Shown: in pieces, positions 52,347 through 62,950 of the stretch
Position numbering within the stretch: position 1 is the first letter of the stretch
How the letters are laid out: each line of letters opens with the position of its first letter
Translations under genes and position numbers: made by a program
Notes under the pieces: generated by a model
What the model was told of the DNA's origin: nothing
The model's database searches: none
What the model saw: the letters and a program-made list of their open reading frames with translations, nothing else
Assembly (NCBI GenBank): GCA_963585895.1
Contig: OY757939.1
Span: 53,068,063 to 53,132,062 of the forward strand
Reading direction: 5' to 3'
Length of the DNA stretch: 64,000 bases
From: Sepioteuthis lessoniana
Lineage: Eukaryota; Mollusca; Cephalopoda; Myopsida; Loliginidae

Positions 52347-52794
52347 CCAAACCAATCCCCCCCCATAAGGAAAGCAGAACACTCAGTTCTGTTGCTATTT
52401 GTTAATAAAATGGTGGTAAGACTTTCTTTTTGAATAGTTAACATCTGACTGGATTTTTTTTGTGGATTTTATTACAGTTAGCTTCTCTATCAACTGTGAC
52501 TTTGTATTAGTACATAAAAATTTGTTTGGATTATTTTTTTAGCATTTTACAAATTTTGATAACTATAGAAAGTTTTAATGGATTTTAAAACTTCAATAAA
52601 AGTAAAATAACTTTTTTATTATTCCTATCTAATTACTCAGCATAATAAAGTTAACTGAAACATACTTCAATAAAAGAAAAATTCAATTTAATACTAGTGC
52701 ATTGTAATTAATTTTATTCTGATGAAAATTACAATTAATGAGGAAAATTATTTGCTTTTGTTTTTTTGCCAACTCTGGAATATGTGAACTGGTT
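52347..52794. other. no recognised feature
   Basis: AT-rich low-copy sequence. Confidence 0.4.
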
Positions 52795-52865
52795 GGTTAA
52801 TGTTTTATGACTTATCAACCCTTGTGGGTTATTTAATGCCAAATTATATATGATTTGTTAAAAAA
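52795..52865 (-). mobile_element. D-repeat tail fragment
   Basis: The minus-strand hairpin tail (GACTTATCAACCCTTGTGGG ... AATGCCAAAT) followed by unrelated sequence. D middle units resume at 53440. Confidence 0.7.
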
Positions 52866-53435
52866 TAGTTTTTTTAACGATAGTGTTTGCCATGGTGTAG
52901 CAAAAATCGTGTTTGCTGTTTGAGGACAGAGCGTTATAGTCACCATGAGTTTGTGGTTCTGGTTGTTTCAGGGTGAATGTCTCCAAAAAATGTTGCCCAA
53001 TGAAGAAGTAGCTTGGTGTCGGAGCGGAATTTTGCATCGCAGTCGACCTAGCAAATTTTGGAGGTGACGTAAAGTTGTACCTGTGTGTGGCATATTGAAT
53101 TCATCTAATTCATATTCAACTGGGAATCTTTGGTCTAAGAGAAATAGGCGCAAGAGGTCCATAAATTAGACTGCTTCCCTCATGGTGGTGTGATTCTGCT
53201 GCTGCTATTGAAGAGCGGACAGTAAGACTGAATGAAGGAGTTCTGAGAAAAAGAAAGTGTTTGGCAGATTTCCCCAGTTTGTGCTGCCCAGAAAGATGGT
53301 CTGGAGTGAATAGGATAAGTCATCCTGATTGGGTGAAATTATGCGTTGACCCTAATGGTCAAATTAAATTACGCACCAAACAAAAATACGAAATTCTTTT
53401 TGCTACAGTTTGTATGTAACATTATTTTTAAAGAA
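52866..53435 (-). other. non-repeat insert in a D copy, unidentified short ORF
   Basis: Sequence of nearly balanced base composition between the D tail (52795-52865) and D middle (53440-53540), so probably an insertion. The minus-strand frame 53162-52968 is open for 64 codons (starts MDLLRLFLL). I recognise no domain in it. It could be a fragment of a processed gene copy or a DNA transposon. Confidence 0.35.
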
Positions 53436-53439
53436 GTTC

Positions 53440-53985
53440 TAAGAATTTATTTGTTTTCATACAGTTAAATGGTTACAAGTACTCCTATCTAACACAAAAA
53501 AATTCTCTTCAATATTAATCATTTGTTTGCACACAGTTAAATGGTTTCAAGGTTAGGTTAGGTTAGGTTTTTTTGTTTAATGGCAAATCAAACTTTGTAG
53601 GTTATTTAATGCCAAATCTATTCTCCTTGAAGAACAGTAGTGGTACTATTTAACCCATAGCTGGGAGGACAGGGGGGGTTCATACCTTTCCCAAGGGTAT
53701 TTGCCCGAGAGTGAACATAATAGCGCGACTGGAGTACAAACTCGCTTACTACGATTCCGCAGTCCATCGCTTTAACGATTACACCACGAGGACACTCCCA
53801 ATGGTTTACAGTATAGCTATTTCTCTTAGGTGTACTTGATAAATAGAATTACTTATCAAATACAAATAATTTGCACACAGCTGTATGGTTTCAAATAACT
53901 AATTATGATAATCCTTTGTAAATGTTTGAACAGTTCTACTTAACCCATAAATGAGACCCTAACAGGTATTACTTCTCCTGGGATA
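53440..53985 (-). mobile_element. D middle and body, interrupted by S1
   Basis: Units TTTGCACACAGTTAAATGG and TTTCAAGTATTxCTATCT before 53540, resuming at 53800 and ending in a decayed CCATAAATGAGACCCTAACAGG body. Confidence 0.7.
53552..53799 (-). mobile_element. S1 SINE with TSD
   Basis: Well-preserved minus-strand S1, one 3' module, ending in a (GGTTA)n-like run at its tail. Flanks AATGGTTTCAAG (53540-53551) and AATGGTTTACAG (53800-53811) are the target duplication with two changes. Confidence 0.9.
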
Positions 53986-53989
53986 CATG

Positions 53990-54213
53990 GACTAGTCTGT
54001 TTGTATTTCACATAGCATTAATACCCTTGGAAAAGGTGTAAATTCAATTATTCTTCCTCCAGCTATGGGTAAATAGTAGGGTAGACTGTGCCCTTTAGTC
54101 TATGTACATCAACTGGTCAAGGAGATGGAAAACTCGGAATTCAAACCTGTTGAATTCTGCTTAAAGAAAACTGGCCTTGTGTCACATCCTGCTCATGTGG
54201 AGGGGTTGATAAA
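53990..54213 (+). mobile_element. S2 SINE, head missing
   Basis: Starts just after the B box (GACTAGTCTGTTTG...) and runs to the GGGTTGATAAAT end. Moderately diverged. Confidence 0.78.
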
Positions 54214-55444
54214 TGCATTTATGGAGGGGTGCTTGAAAGGGGCGCTGTAACGTGATGTGGTAGGTCTAAGTTTATAAAGAGAATTTCTAGGGAAGGAGAG
54301 AGAGAAGAAAAATGAATAAGATGAAAAAACAGTCTACAGGAAAGGCCAGCAGACCTCTGAGTGACTGGTTGTAGGTCAGCAATTCATGGGTGAATGACTA
54401 CAGTAATTAAGAATGACTAAAAAAAAGAAAAAGAAAAAGGGAGGTCCCAAATCTTTTGTGCAGGTGTGGCACCACCAGAAATGGATATAGTCGTCTTCCA
54501 ACACCAGATGGAAGTAGAGGACTTGGGTTTGAAAGTGAGTTAGCAGCCGGGCGCAAAGAGCTAAAGATGCAAGTTGAACCCCAGCCATAAAAATGTAAAG
54601 ACAGATGAAAATTGCAGCCCTCATTTTGGTGTGAACTCCAAATAGGGGTCTCACACCAGGCATGAACCTCTGAAGATGAAACCATCAAACAAACATGTTA
54701 GAACTACAAGAAAATACAGAAAGAAAATTCTAGGTCTGTGCCTGCGTTCTCTTTTTCTTTGTGACATGTTGTTCTCTTTGTCCAGCTAACGCAGTCAACT
54801 CAGCTTTCATACTTTCTTTCTTTCTCCTAATGACTAATTACAAAATGTAGTTGCAAATAGACTTTTGTGTTAGTGAACTAAGACAGAGTTTTGTGTGTTT
54901 GTCAACTTTTCCCTTAGCAAGGTTACAACAGGGTCTGACTACTACTTAAGATGTAATGATACACACATAAACCTGTTGAAGCACATGGTGGTACAACTGT
55001 ACATTTGGTGTTAACATTACAGTGCTATGCTGGTCAATTCCAACTTCCAATTTACTTTATTGTTTCTTTTTCATTTACAACCAACTTGAGAAGCCTGACT
55101 CACAAAGGTATGTCGACACAAATGGAAGTAATGCTTTGTTAGCTCTTTTTGCTACTTCTGGGCAGGACTGTCATATTAAGCACCAAAATTTTGTGATTGA
55201 TTTCTCATCAATCAAATCTCTTTTCAACTGATAATTTAAATGAATTTTACACAAAATCCAATTATAAAGATTACAAAATTCCCCAATGGTTAGACAGGGT
55301 GCCTTCTGTCTGATGATTGTAGAATTTTATACCACATGAGACTTTTAGTAAGAATAAGAATATTTTTTCTGCTTTTCTGTTTCCCATATTGCAATTATCA
55401 GGGAGGCATTACAATTCCTGATAATCACAATGCATGAAACTCAG
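54214..55444. other. longest low-copy stretch, no gene recognised
   Basis: About 1.2 kb without any repeat shared in the window. 54380-54700 is less AT-rich. Its minus-strand readings are hydrophobic but carry no domain I know, and two frames overlap. I would not call a gene here. Confidence 0.4.
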
Positions 55445-55695
55445 AGGTGTGGAAAAAAATTGCCAATGGTCCGGGGGACCTGGGTTCAATCCCAGGTCAT
55501 GTCATACCAAAGACTTTTAAAATGGTACTTGATACCTCCTTGCTTAACACTCAGCAATATAAGGTACTATCAAGGGTAAGTGGAGCAATCCAGGGAAAAG
55601 AGTAACACCCTTCTCCTACACCTCGGTGTAGTAGCTACTGAAAAGTAAGCCTTCTGGTCGCCTTCGACAACGGTCGCCAACTCTACTTTTTTACT
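55445..55695 (+). mobile_element. S3 SINE
   Basis: Plus-strand S3 with an atypical 5' edge, a clear B box (GGTTCAATCCC) and the GCCAACTCTACTTTTTT end. Confidence 0.85.
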
Positions 55696-55699
55696 TTAT

Positions 55700-56032
55700 T
55701 TGAGTTTGGGTTGGTTTAGTTTTATGGCATATCAACATTTGTTGGTTATTTAATGCCAAATCCTGGTTTTACATATGTATTAAATATATGATTTGTAAAC
55801 AGTTTTATTTAACCCATAGATGGGATCCTATCAGGTGCTACGACTCTGGCCTAGAGTGGGCCTGGAAGCAATGCTAGTGAAGGGATACTCCACATTCCCC
55901 AAAGCTCCTGCATTACTGGGGCCTCACTATCAGATTGTTTAATATCATATCCAGGACACTTGTTAGGGAGAGTCATACCCCTCTGCAGAGATGCAGTCTG
56001 TGTATTCTACAGCCCCAGTCAGCTAGGCTACA
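55700..56032 (-). mobile_element. D-repeat, short middle
   Basis: Complete minus-strand D with head near 56015, body and tail at 55710-55770 but almost no middle units, the shortest form in the window. Confidence 0.87.
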
Positions 56033-56345
56033 TTTTGATTTTAGAAATATATTCACTCTTTAGTCTTTAAAATATTTGTCAGTTAATTGAAATTTGAAAT
56101 TTTATTTAACTTTTAATTAAATAACAGTAACTTATATATGAATGCACACACATCCATACGCACACACATCCATGAGCATGGGTATATATGTATAAAAGTG
56201 TAAACATGAAAGGAAATATTTATTGTGCCATTTACCTCCAGACTGAATTGTAGCCTCTTCAACATTATCTGATTTTTGATGGGTGGGCCTTTTTTCTGTG
56301 TTTCTTTAATTCAATTATTTATTATATATATATGTGTGTGTGTGT
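56033..56345. other. no recognised feature
   Basis: AT-rich, with (CACA) words near 56145-56170 and (AT)n(GT)n at 56320-56346. Confidence 0.45.
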
Positions 56346-56347
56346 GT

Positions 56348-56719
56348 TGGTTGGTTGTTTAGATTTTATGGCATATCAACCTTTGAAGGTTATTTAATGC
56401 CAAATCCATTTTTATGAAAATAGTTCTATTTTAAACAATTCAGTTTAGCATAAGTACACAGTTTAAATGTAAGTACAGTTTAATTGTGAAAAACATTTCT
56501 ATTTCAAGCTATTCAGTTTAGTCAAGCAGTTCTAATTCAGCTAATTCAGTTTAATATAAGTACAGATTTTCTTTACACACAGTTAAATGTTAAAACAGTT
56601 CTATATTAGACAATTCATTTTAGTGTTAGTACAGTTTCAATATCAAAAACAGTTCCATTTCAAATAAATCAGTTTAGCATAAGCACGTATTTTAAATGTA
56701 ATTACGGTTTAATTGTCAA
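56348..56719 (-). mobile_element. D-repeat 3' part, split by the intact RTE
   Basis: Tail and about five middle units on the minus strand, stopping at AATTGTCAA. The same element's front part is at 60631-60872. Confidence 0.87.
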
Positions 56720-57352
56720 CGAAGAAGACGTATTTGAACTCAGGAGCCAAGTGGAAGAAATATGTCAATATTGGTCAGTATGTCTTTAATTCCAATTTAA
56801 AATGCTGAATTTTACAAAATGTTATGCTGTATTTTGTTTGTAAAATAATGCTTAAACTATGCGTTTTAAATGTAAAGGCACGCTTACTCTACTGTAAAGC
56901 CAATTTGATATTAAGCCTATCCACATGTCAGCGAACAAGGCAGAATGTTTTTAAATATCTTCTATCGAATAATTTAAAAATTCGTAAAGAAAGCCCTAAC
57001 AGTAGTTTAGAAGAAAAAGCCTAGAATGCTACTACAGCCCCCCCCCCCCTCAGAAAAGGAAAAAGAAAAAAAACAAAAAAAAAAAAAAAAATGAAAAGCC
57101 CTTGGAAAAGTCCCAATACAGCAAAAAAGTGTAAGTCAGTATTAGTGAAAGTCATAAGAAAGTACCTTAATGTTGGACTTTAACTAAGTTGAAACTTAAA
57201 ACAAATTTCCCCCCCCCTTTTTTTTTTATTTTTTATTTTTTTTTTTTATTTTTTTTTTTTATTTTATATTTTTATTTTTTTATTTTATATTTTTATTTTT
57301 TTATTTTATTTATTTATTTATTTATTTTTTTTTTTTATTTTATTTATTTATT

Positions 57353-57388
<36 letters not shown>

Positions 57389-57460
57389 ACACATGGGAAG
57401 CAGCATGATGTACGTTAAGGTATTTGAATAAACCAATGGACGACCAAAGTCAATACCCAA
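56720..57460 (+). other. 5' region of the RTE insertion
   Basis: Sequence between the split D-repeat and the RTE coding frame. It contains a C10 run (57040), an A-rich run (57060-57091) and a T-rich tract from 57211 to 57385 with TTTTATTTAT words. It may include the RTE 5' untranslated region and promoter, but the RTE's own 5' end cannot be fixed without other full-length copies. Confidence 0.5.
57211..57385. repeat. T-rich low-complexity tract
   Basis: About 175 bases almost only T with periodic A (TTTTTATTTT, then TTTATTTATTTA). Confidence 0.95.
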
Positions 57461-57586
57461 ATGGGTCCTGGACGTGAGTTTGACGACTTTTCGCTCAGGA
57501 TCGACAGTTCGATCGGGGAACTACTGCTGCTCCTCTATAAGAGTGGCTTCTATAGAAGAGAACAAAACAGCCATCGAAAGATAACC

Positions 57587-60500
57587 ATGACCCACACTCA
57601 AACCACTTACACAAACCGCATCGCTCTTCGCGCGGGTAAAAAAGGGGCGCGTCCTGCTGAGGTTGGAGCCCTGGCCTCGGTGTTCGAAAAATCAGCTACA
57701 GAGCTCAAACAATCAAAACTACTAAAATGCAAGCAAACACTACAAATAGCCACATTTAACGTAAGAACCTTAAATAGAATAGGACAACTCCCAGAGCTAA
57801 TCGCATCGGCCGAAGAACATAAAATAGACATAATATGCATACAAGAACACAGATACACACACACAGAAGATATCAAATATCACGAAACTAGCAATGGATG
57901 GTCGCTCGCCACTGTATCCGCATGGAAAAACTCTGTCAACGCCGCAGTGGGAGGGGTAGGATTGCTTATAGGACCTAGAGCACTAAAAACGCTTAATAGC
58001 ATAGAGAAAATACAACCTAGAATGATGGTAGCTACATTTAACGGAAACCCCAGAGCAACAATCATCTCATGCTACAGCCCCACCAATGTTAGTGAAGAAA
58101 ATGAAATAGTCACCTTCTACGATGAGTTATCCTCATTAGTGCATAGCATCCCGAAACACAACATGTTAGTCATTGGCGGAGACATGAATGCACAAATCGG
58201 GAAAAACGGAAACAACAAATACAGCCTCCACAACACGTCAAATAGAAATGGACAACATCTAACAGATTTCATGATAGAAAATAGATTAGCATGCCTCAAT
58301 ACAAACTACCAAAAAAGAGAGGGCAAACTATGGACATACACGTACGCAAACAACACTAAAGCTCAGATAGACTACGTCCTTATAAACAAGAAATGGAAGA
58401 ATAGTGCATTGAATTGCGAGGCATACTCCTCTTTTGAGGGTGTGTCCACCGATCACCGAATAGTCACAGCGAAAATACGGTTAAGCCTACGAAAAAACGA
58501 CAAACGAACAGCGACCACCAAACACTATGACTGGGCCCTATTAAACAACAAAGATGTCAGAGATAAATACGTATTAGAATTGAGAAACAGATTCGAAACA
58601 CTACAAGAAAAGACGGAAAAAAGTACACCAAACGACGAATACGAAAATTTTGTCAATGCACACCTTGAGGCAGCAGCAAAATGCATTCCAACAAAAATTA
58701 AAACTAAATATAGAGTCCCATGGGAAACCTTAGCGGTGAGAGAAAAACGTGCACTAGTGAAAACAGCCTCCAAAAACTATCGAAAAAACCCAACAAACAC
58801 AAATGCCTTAAAACTAAAAACGGCACAATATCAATTAGCAGGCATATATATAAAGGAACAGACAGAATACATTCAAAATCAGATAGATAAGATCAGAGAC
58901 TCGGTAGAAGATAGACAATCTAGAATTGCCTGGCAAACAATAAACGAAGTGAGCAGAAGAAAGAACACAACCAAAGCAAAACTTAAAGCAGCAAACCAAC
59001 AAGAAAGAATAAAACTGTGGAAACAGCACTTCGAAAACTTACTTGGAAACCCACCAAAAATAACGCATGAACCAATCACCAGAATAATTAGCAAACAATT
59101 AGACATTAAACTTGGACCGTTCACACAAGGAGAACTCGACTCGGTTCTCAGAAAAATTAAAAATAGGAAAGCTGCAGGGCTGGACGAAATTCCCCCGGAA
59201 GTATGGAAGACCAGACAATTCGACGACATACTGCTCCGACACTGCAACGCAGTATACAATCAAAATCCGATAGATAGATGGACGAAGGGATGCATACTCC
59301 CCTTCCCTAAAAAGGGAGACCTCGGATTAGCCAAAAACTACCGAGGCATAACACTTACATCCATAGCTGCCAAAATCTACAATGCCCTACTACGAAACCG
59401 CATAGAACCCAAAATCGACAACATACTTAGAAAAAACCAAAATGGCTTCCGAAGAAATAGATCTACGACCTCACAAATACTAACCATCCGCAGAATCCTT
59501 GAGGGTGTACGGGCAAAGAACCTACAAGCGACATTAATATTTGTCGACTTTACCAAGGCTTTCGACTCCATTCACAGAGGAAAGATGGAACAAATCCTAC
59601 TAGCGTACGGCATACCTAAAGAAACCGTAGCGGCAATAACGATTCTCTATAGAAACACTAAAGTAAAAGTACGATCACCAGATGGAGACACAGAATACTT
59701 CGACATTGTAGCAGGAGTACTACAAGGGGACACGCTGGCTCCGTATCTCTTTATCATTTGTCTAGACTACGTACTTAGAACATCGATTGACAAAATCAAA
59801 GAGAATGGCTTCGAACTGACGAAGAAAAGAAGCAGAAGATATCCCGCAACAACAATTACCGACGCCGACTACGCCGATGACATAGCGATACTGGCAAATA
59901 CACCTGACCAAGCCGAAACACTTCTGCATAGCCTGGAACGAGCAGCAGCAAGCATAGGCCTCCATGTTAATGCACACAAAACGGAATATATGTGCTATAA
60001 CCAAACAGGGGACATCTCCACTCTAGAAGGAACCCCTCTTAAACTAGTAGACAAATTCACGTACCTAGGAAGCAGCGTCGAATCAACCGAAAAGGACATC
60101 GAAACGAGGTTAACGAAAGCATGGACAGCTATCAATAGGCTATCGACTATATGGAAATCAGACCTAACCGATAAAATGAAACGCAGTTTCTTCCAGGCAG
60201 CGGTCACATCGATACTGCTATATGGATGCACTACATGGACGCTAACAAAACGGCTGGAGAAGAAACTAGATGGCAATTACACAAGAATGCTGCGTGCAAT
60301 CCTCAACAAGTCCTGGCAGCAACACCCCACAAGACACCAACTGTACGGACACCTGCCCCCTATCACGAAATCTATTCAAGTTAGGCGAACCAGACATGCA
60401 GGACATTGCTGGAGAAGCAGAGATGAACTCATAAGAGATGTACTCTTATGGATCCCCACACACGGCCGCGCAAAAGCAGGACGACCAGCACGAACGTACA

Positions 60501-60616
60501 TTCAGCAGCTATGTGAGGATACAGGTTGTTGTCCTGAAGACCTACCTAGGGCGATGAACGATAGGGAGGAGTGGCGAGAGAGGGTCAGGGATATCCGTGC
60601 TGCCAGCACGATATGA
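57587..60616 (+). CDS. intact RTE-clade endonuclease/reverse transcriptase (LINE ORF)
   Basis: This single frame encodes the enzyme that nicks the target and copies the element's RNA (target-primed reverse transcription). The frame is open from 57461 (1,051 residues). I prefer ATG 57587 (1,009 residues) because the preceding 42 residues are low in conserved character. Residue numbers here count from 57461. APE-type endonuclease, about 95-340: FNVRTL, catalytic E129 in IQEHR, GGDMN (D241, N243), IDYVL (D304), STDHR (D331, H332). Reverse transcriptase, about 560-845: NYRGITL, FVDFTKAFDS (D696), GVLQGD, YADD (D806, D807). The C-terminal region has TRHAGHCWRSRDEL and GRPARTYIQQL. All catalytic residues are present and no stop interrupts, so it may be active. 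The stop codon lies within the (ATG)n tail, so there is no 3' UTR. Truncated relatives lie throughout the window. Confidence 0.96.
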   Translation: MTHTQTTYTNRIALRAGKKGARPAEVGALASVFEKSATELKQSKLLKCKQTLQIATFNVRTLNRIGQLPELIASAEEHKIDIICIQEHRYTHTEDIKYHETSNGWSLATVSAWKNSVNAAVGGVGLLIGPRALKTLNSIEKIQPRMMVATFNGNPRATIISCYSPTNVSEENEIVTFYDELSSLVHSIPKHNMLVIGGDMNAQIGKNGNNKYSLHNTSNRNGQHLTDFMIENRLACLNTNYQKREGKLWTYTYANNTKAQIDYVLINKKWKNSALNCEAYSSFEGVSTDHRIVTAKIRLSLRKNDKRTATTKHYDWALLNNKDVRDKYVLELRNRFETLQEKTEKSTPNDEYENFVNAHLEAAAKCIPTKIKTKYRVPWETLAVREKRALVKTASKNYRKNPTNTNALKLKTAQYQLAGIYIKEQTEYIQNQIDKIRDSVEDRQSRIAWQTINEVSRRKNTTKAKLKAANQQERIKLWKQHFENLLGNPPKITHEPITRIISKQLDIKLGPFTQGELDSVLRKIKNRKAAGLDEIPPEVWKTRQFDDILLRHCNAVYNQNPIDRWTKGCILPFPKKGDLGLAKNYRGITLTSIAAKIYNALLRNRIEPKIDNILRKNQNGFRRNRSTTSQILTIRRILEGVRAKNLQATLIFVDFTKAFDSIHRGKMEQILLAYGIPKETVAAITILYRNTKVKVRSPDGDTEYFDIVAGVLQGDTLAPYLFIICLDYVLRTSIDKIKENGFELTKKRSRRYPATTITDADYADDIAILANTPDQAETLLHSLERAAASIGLHVNAHKTEYMCYNQTGDISTLEGTPLKLVDKFTYLGSSVESTEKDIETRLTKAWTAINRLSTIWKSDLTDKMKRSFFQAAVTSILLYGCTTWTLTKRLEKKLDGNYTRMLRAILNKSWQQHPTRHQLYGHLPPITKSIQVRRTRHAGHCWRSRDELIRDVLLWIPTHGRAKAGRPARTYIQQLCEDTGCCPEDLPRAMNDREEWRERVRDIRAASTI

Positions 60617-60630
60617 TGATGATGATGATA
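60611..60630 (+). repeat. RTE 3' tail, (ATG)n
   Basis: ATATGATGATGATGATGATA closes the RTE. The same ATG or ATC repeat ends copies at 10197, 13200, 18965, 27325 and 31423, as expected for the simple-repeat tails of RTE-clade LINEs. Confidence 0.95.
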
Positions 60631-60872
60631 AGTACACAGTTTAGTTCTATTTAACCCATAGATAGGGCCCTATCAGATGCTACCACGCTGAGCCAGAGTG
60701 AACCAGGGAGCAATGGCAATGAAGGGGTGCTCCACATTCCCCAAAGCCCCAGCATCACTGGAACCTAACCATCAGATTGTTTAGTGTCATATCCAGGACA
60801 CTCATTGGGATGGTCTTACCCCTGTACAGAGGTGCAGTCGGTGTATTCTACAACCCCAGCCGACTGAGCAAG
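60631..60872 (-). mobile_element. D-repeat 5' part, split by the intact RTE
   Basis: Resumes the D-repeat of 56348-56719 (AAGTACACAGTTTAG, CTATGGGTTAAATAG block, body, head near 60855). About 60 bases of D middle sequence expected between the halves are missing. Confidence 0.87.
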
Positions 60873-61241
60873 TGTGAGTGTGTGTATTTGGATGTATAAG
60901 CATGATCCCTGCCTCATCGTATGGTTATCTAAGTCTCATGCATTAGCCAATTGTAGGCATTTTGGTTTGTTTTTCTTTTTCATTTTTTTAACACACTTCT
61001 GTTTGATTTTTTTAAAGTATAGATTGCTGTTTTAGTTATTTTGGTTGTACAATATATCAACCCTTGTGTAGTTAATTTATACCATGGTCAGTTTAACAAT
61101 TAGAGTCTCCAATTATTACATGGTGCAAAAAAAATATCTTCATAATAATTTAAAGCTAGTAAATCCTTCATTATTTCAAGTAGACCTTTCTGATACATAA
61201 ATGGTGACCCTAACAGATATGGGTCAAAGTTCTAGGTCTCT
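60873..61241. other. low-copy sequence with D scraps
   Basis: 61033-61090 resembles a decayed D tail (TACAATATATCAACCCTTGTG). 61195-61240 resembles a D body scrap. Confidence 0.45.
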
Positions 61242-61253
61242 GGAAAGTGTGGA

Positions 61254-61650
61254 TGGGTTGGTTTCTTTGTTTAATGGCATATCAACTCTTTTTAGGTTAT
61301 TTAATGCCAAAGCCATTCTCCTAGAAGAACAGTAGTGGTACTATTTAACCCATAGCTGGGAGGATAAGGGGGTTCATACCTTGCCCAAGGGTATTTGCCC
61401 GAAAGTGAACATGGTTTGGTTTCTTTGTTTAATGGCATATCAACCTTTGTAGGTTATTTAATGCCAAAGCGATTCTCCTAGAAGAACAGTTGTGGTACTA
61501 TTTAACCCATAGCTGGGAGGATAAGGGAGTTCATACCTTTCCCAAGGGTATTTGCCTGAAAGTGAACGTAATAGCGCGACTGGAGTACGAACTTGCTTAC
61601 TACGATTCCGCAGTCCATCGCTTTAACCATTACACCATGAGGACACCCCC
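61254..61650 (-). mobile_element. S1 SINE with two tandem 3' modules
   Basis: Minus-strand S1 with head at 61562-61650 and two copies of the 157/158-bp 3' module (GTTTCTTTG at 61261 and 61419). The internal joint (GTGAACATGGTTTGG) is the exact reverse complement of the joints at 45203-45909. The perfect duplication GGAAAGTGTGGA (61242-61253 and 61651-61662) bounds the whole dimer. Confidence 0.94.
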
Positions 61651-61662
61651 GGAAAGTGTGGA

Positions 61663-61814
61663 GTAGACATTGTTGCCTATTCTGATGCTGAGTGTTAGGG
61701 TCCCATCTGTGAGTCAAATGACTGTTTGAAAATTGTATTGGATGTGATTGTTTGACACCATGTTACTGTGTGCAAAAAAATTACTATTAAATAGGAATAG
61801 TTATTTGAAACGAT
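61663..61814. mobile_element. D body and middle scrap
   Basis: GCTGAGTGTTAGGGTCCCATCTGTGAGTCAAATG and a TTGACACCATGTTACTGTGTG unit; continues the sequence split by the S1 dimer. Confidence 0.55.
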
Positions 61815-62040
61815 ATAAAGTAAAGTTGGCAACCATAGTCGAGGGCTACCCGAAAGCTCCCTTTTCATTAGCTACTACTCCAAGGTGTAGGGGAGGGTGC
61901 TACTCCTTTCCCTGGATTGCTCTACTTTATCTTAAAATGCTGAGTGTTAAGCAAGGAGATATCAAGTACGATTTCTTTAGTCTTTGGTATGACTCGACTG
62001 AACCTTGGTCTCCCAGACCATTGGTGAACAATTAGGCATT
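61815..62040 (-). mobile_element. S3 SINE
   Basis: Minus-strand S3 with a deletion near 61930; the head is partly lost. Confidence 0.83.
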
Positions 62041-62046
62041 TAGGCA

Positions 62047-62083
62047 TCTAGAGGTAGATAGATAGAGAGATAGAGAGATAGAA
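62047..62083. repeat. (TAGA)n/(GAGATA)n microsatellite
   Basis: TAGATAGATAGAGAGATAGAGAGATAG. Confidence 0.92.
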
Positions 62084-62099
62084 TTTGAGGATTTTGAAA

Positions 62100-62385
62100 A
62101 GATGAGTAGTTGAGGTTTGACCGTTTAAACGCGCTGTCAGGTTTTTCGGATTTGATCAAAGCAGATCAATTTGGGTCTCAACCAGCAGAGATGAGTTGAG
62201 ATCTTAGACACTACAAAATGTGTTGTGTGTGGGGGTGGGTCAGTATAGTATGGTTAGCATAGGCTTTTATGATTTGCATCTCTCTCCTTGTGTCACCAAG
62301 GACTGAAGGTATAAAGAAATAAACTCGGTTGTACTGCTTGTATTTGTATTATATTGTTGTTTGATATAAATATGGCTATACAACA
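62100..62385 (+). mobile_element. possible diverged LTR related to family L1
   Basis: Ends ATATGGCTATACAACA like L1 and has AATAAA at about 62319. A GCTGTCA motif near 62133 fits the L1 5' region. The 5' end and target duplication were not found, so this is tentative. Confidence 0.45.
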
Positions 62386-62530
62386 GTTGTGCTTTTTGGC
62401 ATATCAACCCTTACAGGTTATTTAATGCTAAATCTTGTTTATACATATGTATATATATATATATGTAGTAATTTGTACACAAATAGTTTGTTGGTAACAT
62501 TTTTAATGAACCAGAGCTAATTTGTTTGCC

Positions 62531-62632
62531 AAGCAGCGCCCTTCCCTACACCTTGGTGTAGTAGCTATCGAAAAGGGAGCCTTCAGGTCACCCTCGACTA
62601 TGGTCGCCAACTTTACTTTTACTTACATGTAA
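62531..62632 (+). mobile_element. S3 SINE 3' part
   Basis: Only CAGCGCCCTTCCCTACACC to GCCAACTTTACTTTTAC; 5'-truncated insertion in the D-repeat. Confidence 0.82.
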
Positions 62633-62662
62633 ATGGTGTCAAGTATTGCGATTTAATTCTAA

Positions 62663-62950
62663 TGCCCGTGGTGTAATGGTTATCGTCATAGGAAATGGAC
62701 ACGGCAACACGAGTTCAAATCCTGGACGAGACTGATTGCATTTCACATAGCACTAATACCCTTGGGAAAGGTATGAATCCAATTATTCTCCCTCCAACTA
62801 TGGGTAAATAGTACGGCAGACTAGGTTCTTCAGCCTTGGTGAGGCAACTAGTCTAGGAGAAGGAAAACTCTGAAGTCAAACCTGTTAAACTCTGCTTAAA
62901 AAATGACCTTGTGTCATATCCTGCCTGAGCAGAGGGGTTGGTAAATATGA
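62663..62950 (+). mobile_element. S2 SINE, full length
   Basis: Complete and well preserved from GCCCGTGGTGTAATGG to GGTTGGTAAATATGA. Confidence 0.92.

Noticed and set aside
53553..53570. Telomere-like (GGTTA)n at the S1 tail
   Set aside because: Only three units, at the 3' end of an S1 SINE. It is a variant of the GGTTTGGTTT tail rather than telomeric sequence.
54376..54688. Membrane protein gene on the minus strand
   Set aside because: Two overlapping hydrophobic frames arise from T-rich sequence. There is no domain, no splice context and no repeat-independent support.
57211..57385. Coding interpretation of the T-rich tract
   Set aside because: The frame through it is a run of F, Y, I and L residues from low-complexity DNA.
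57461..57586. Using the first ATG at 57461 as the certain start of the RTE protein
   Set aside because: The 42 residues before the second methionine look like translated leader without family character. Both starts are possible and I kept the later one.
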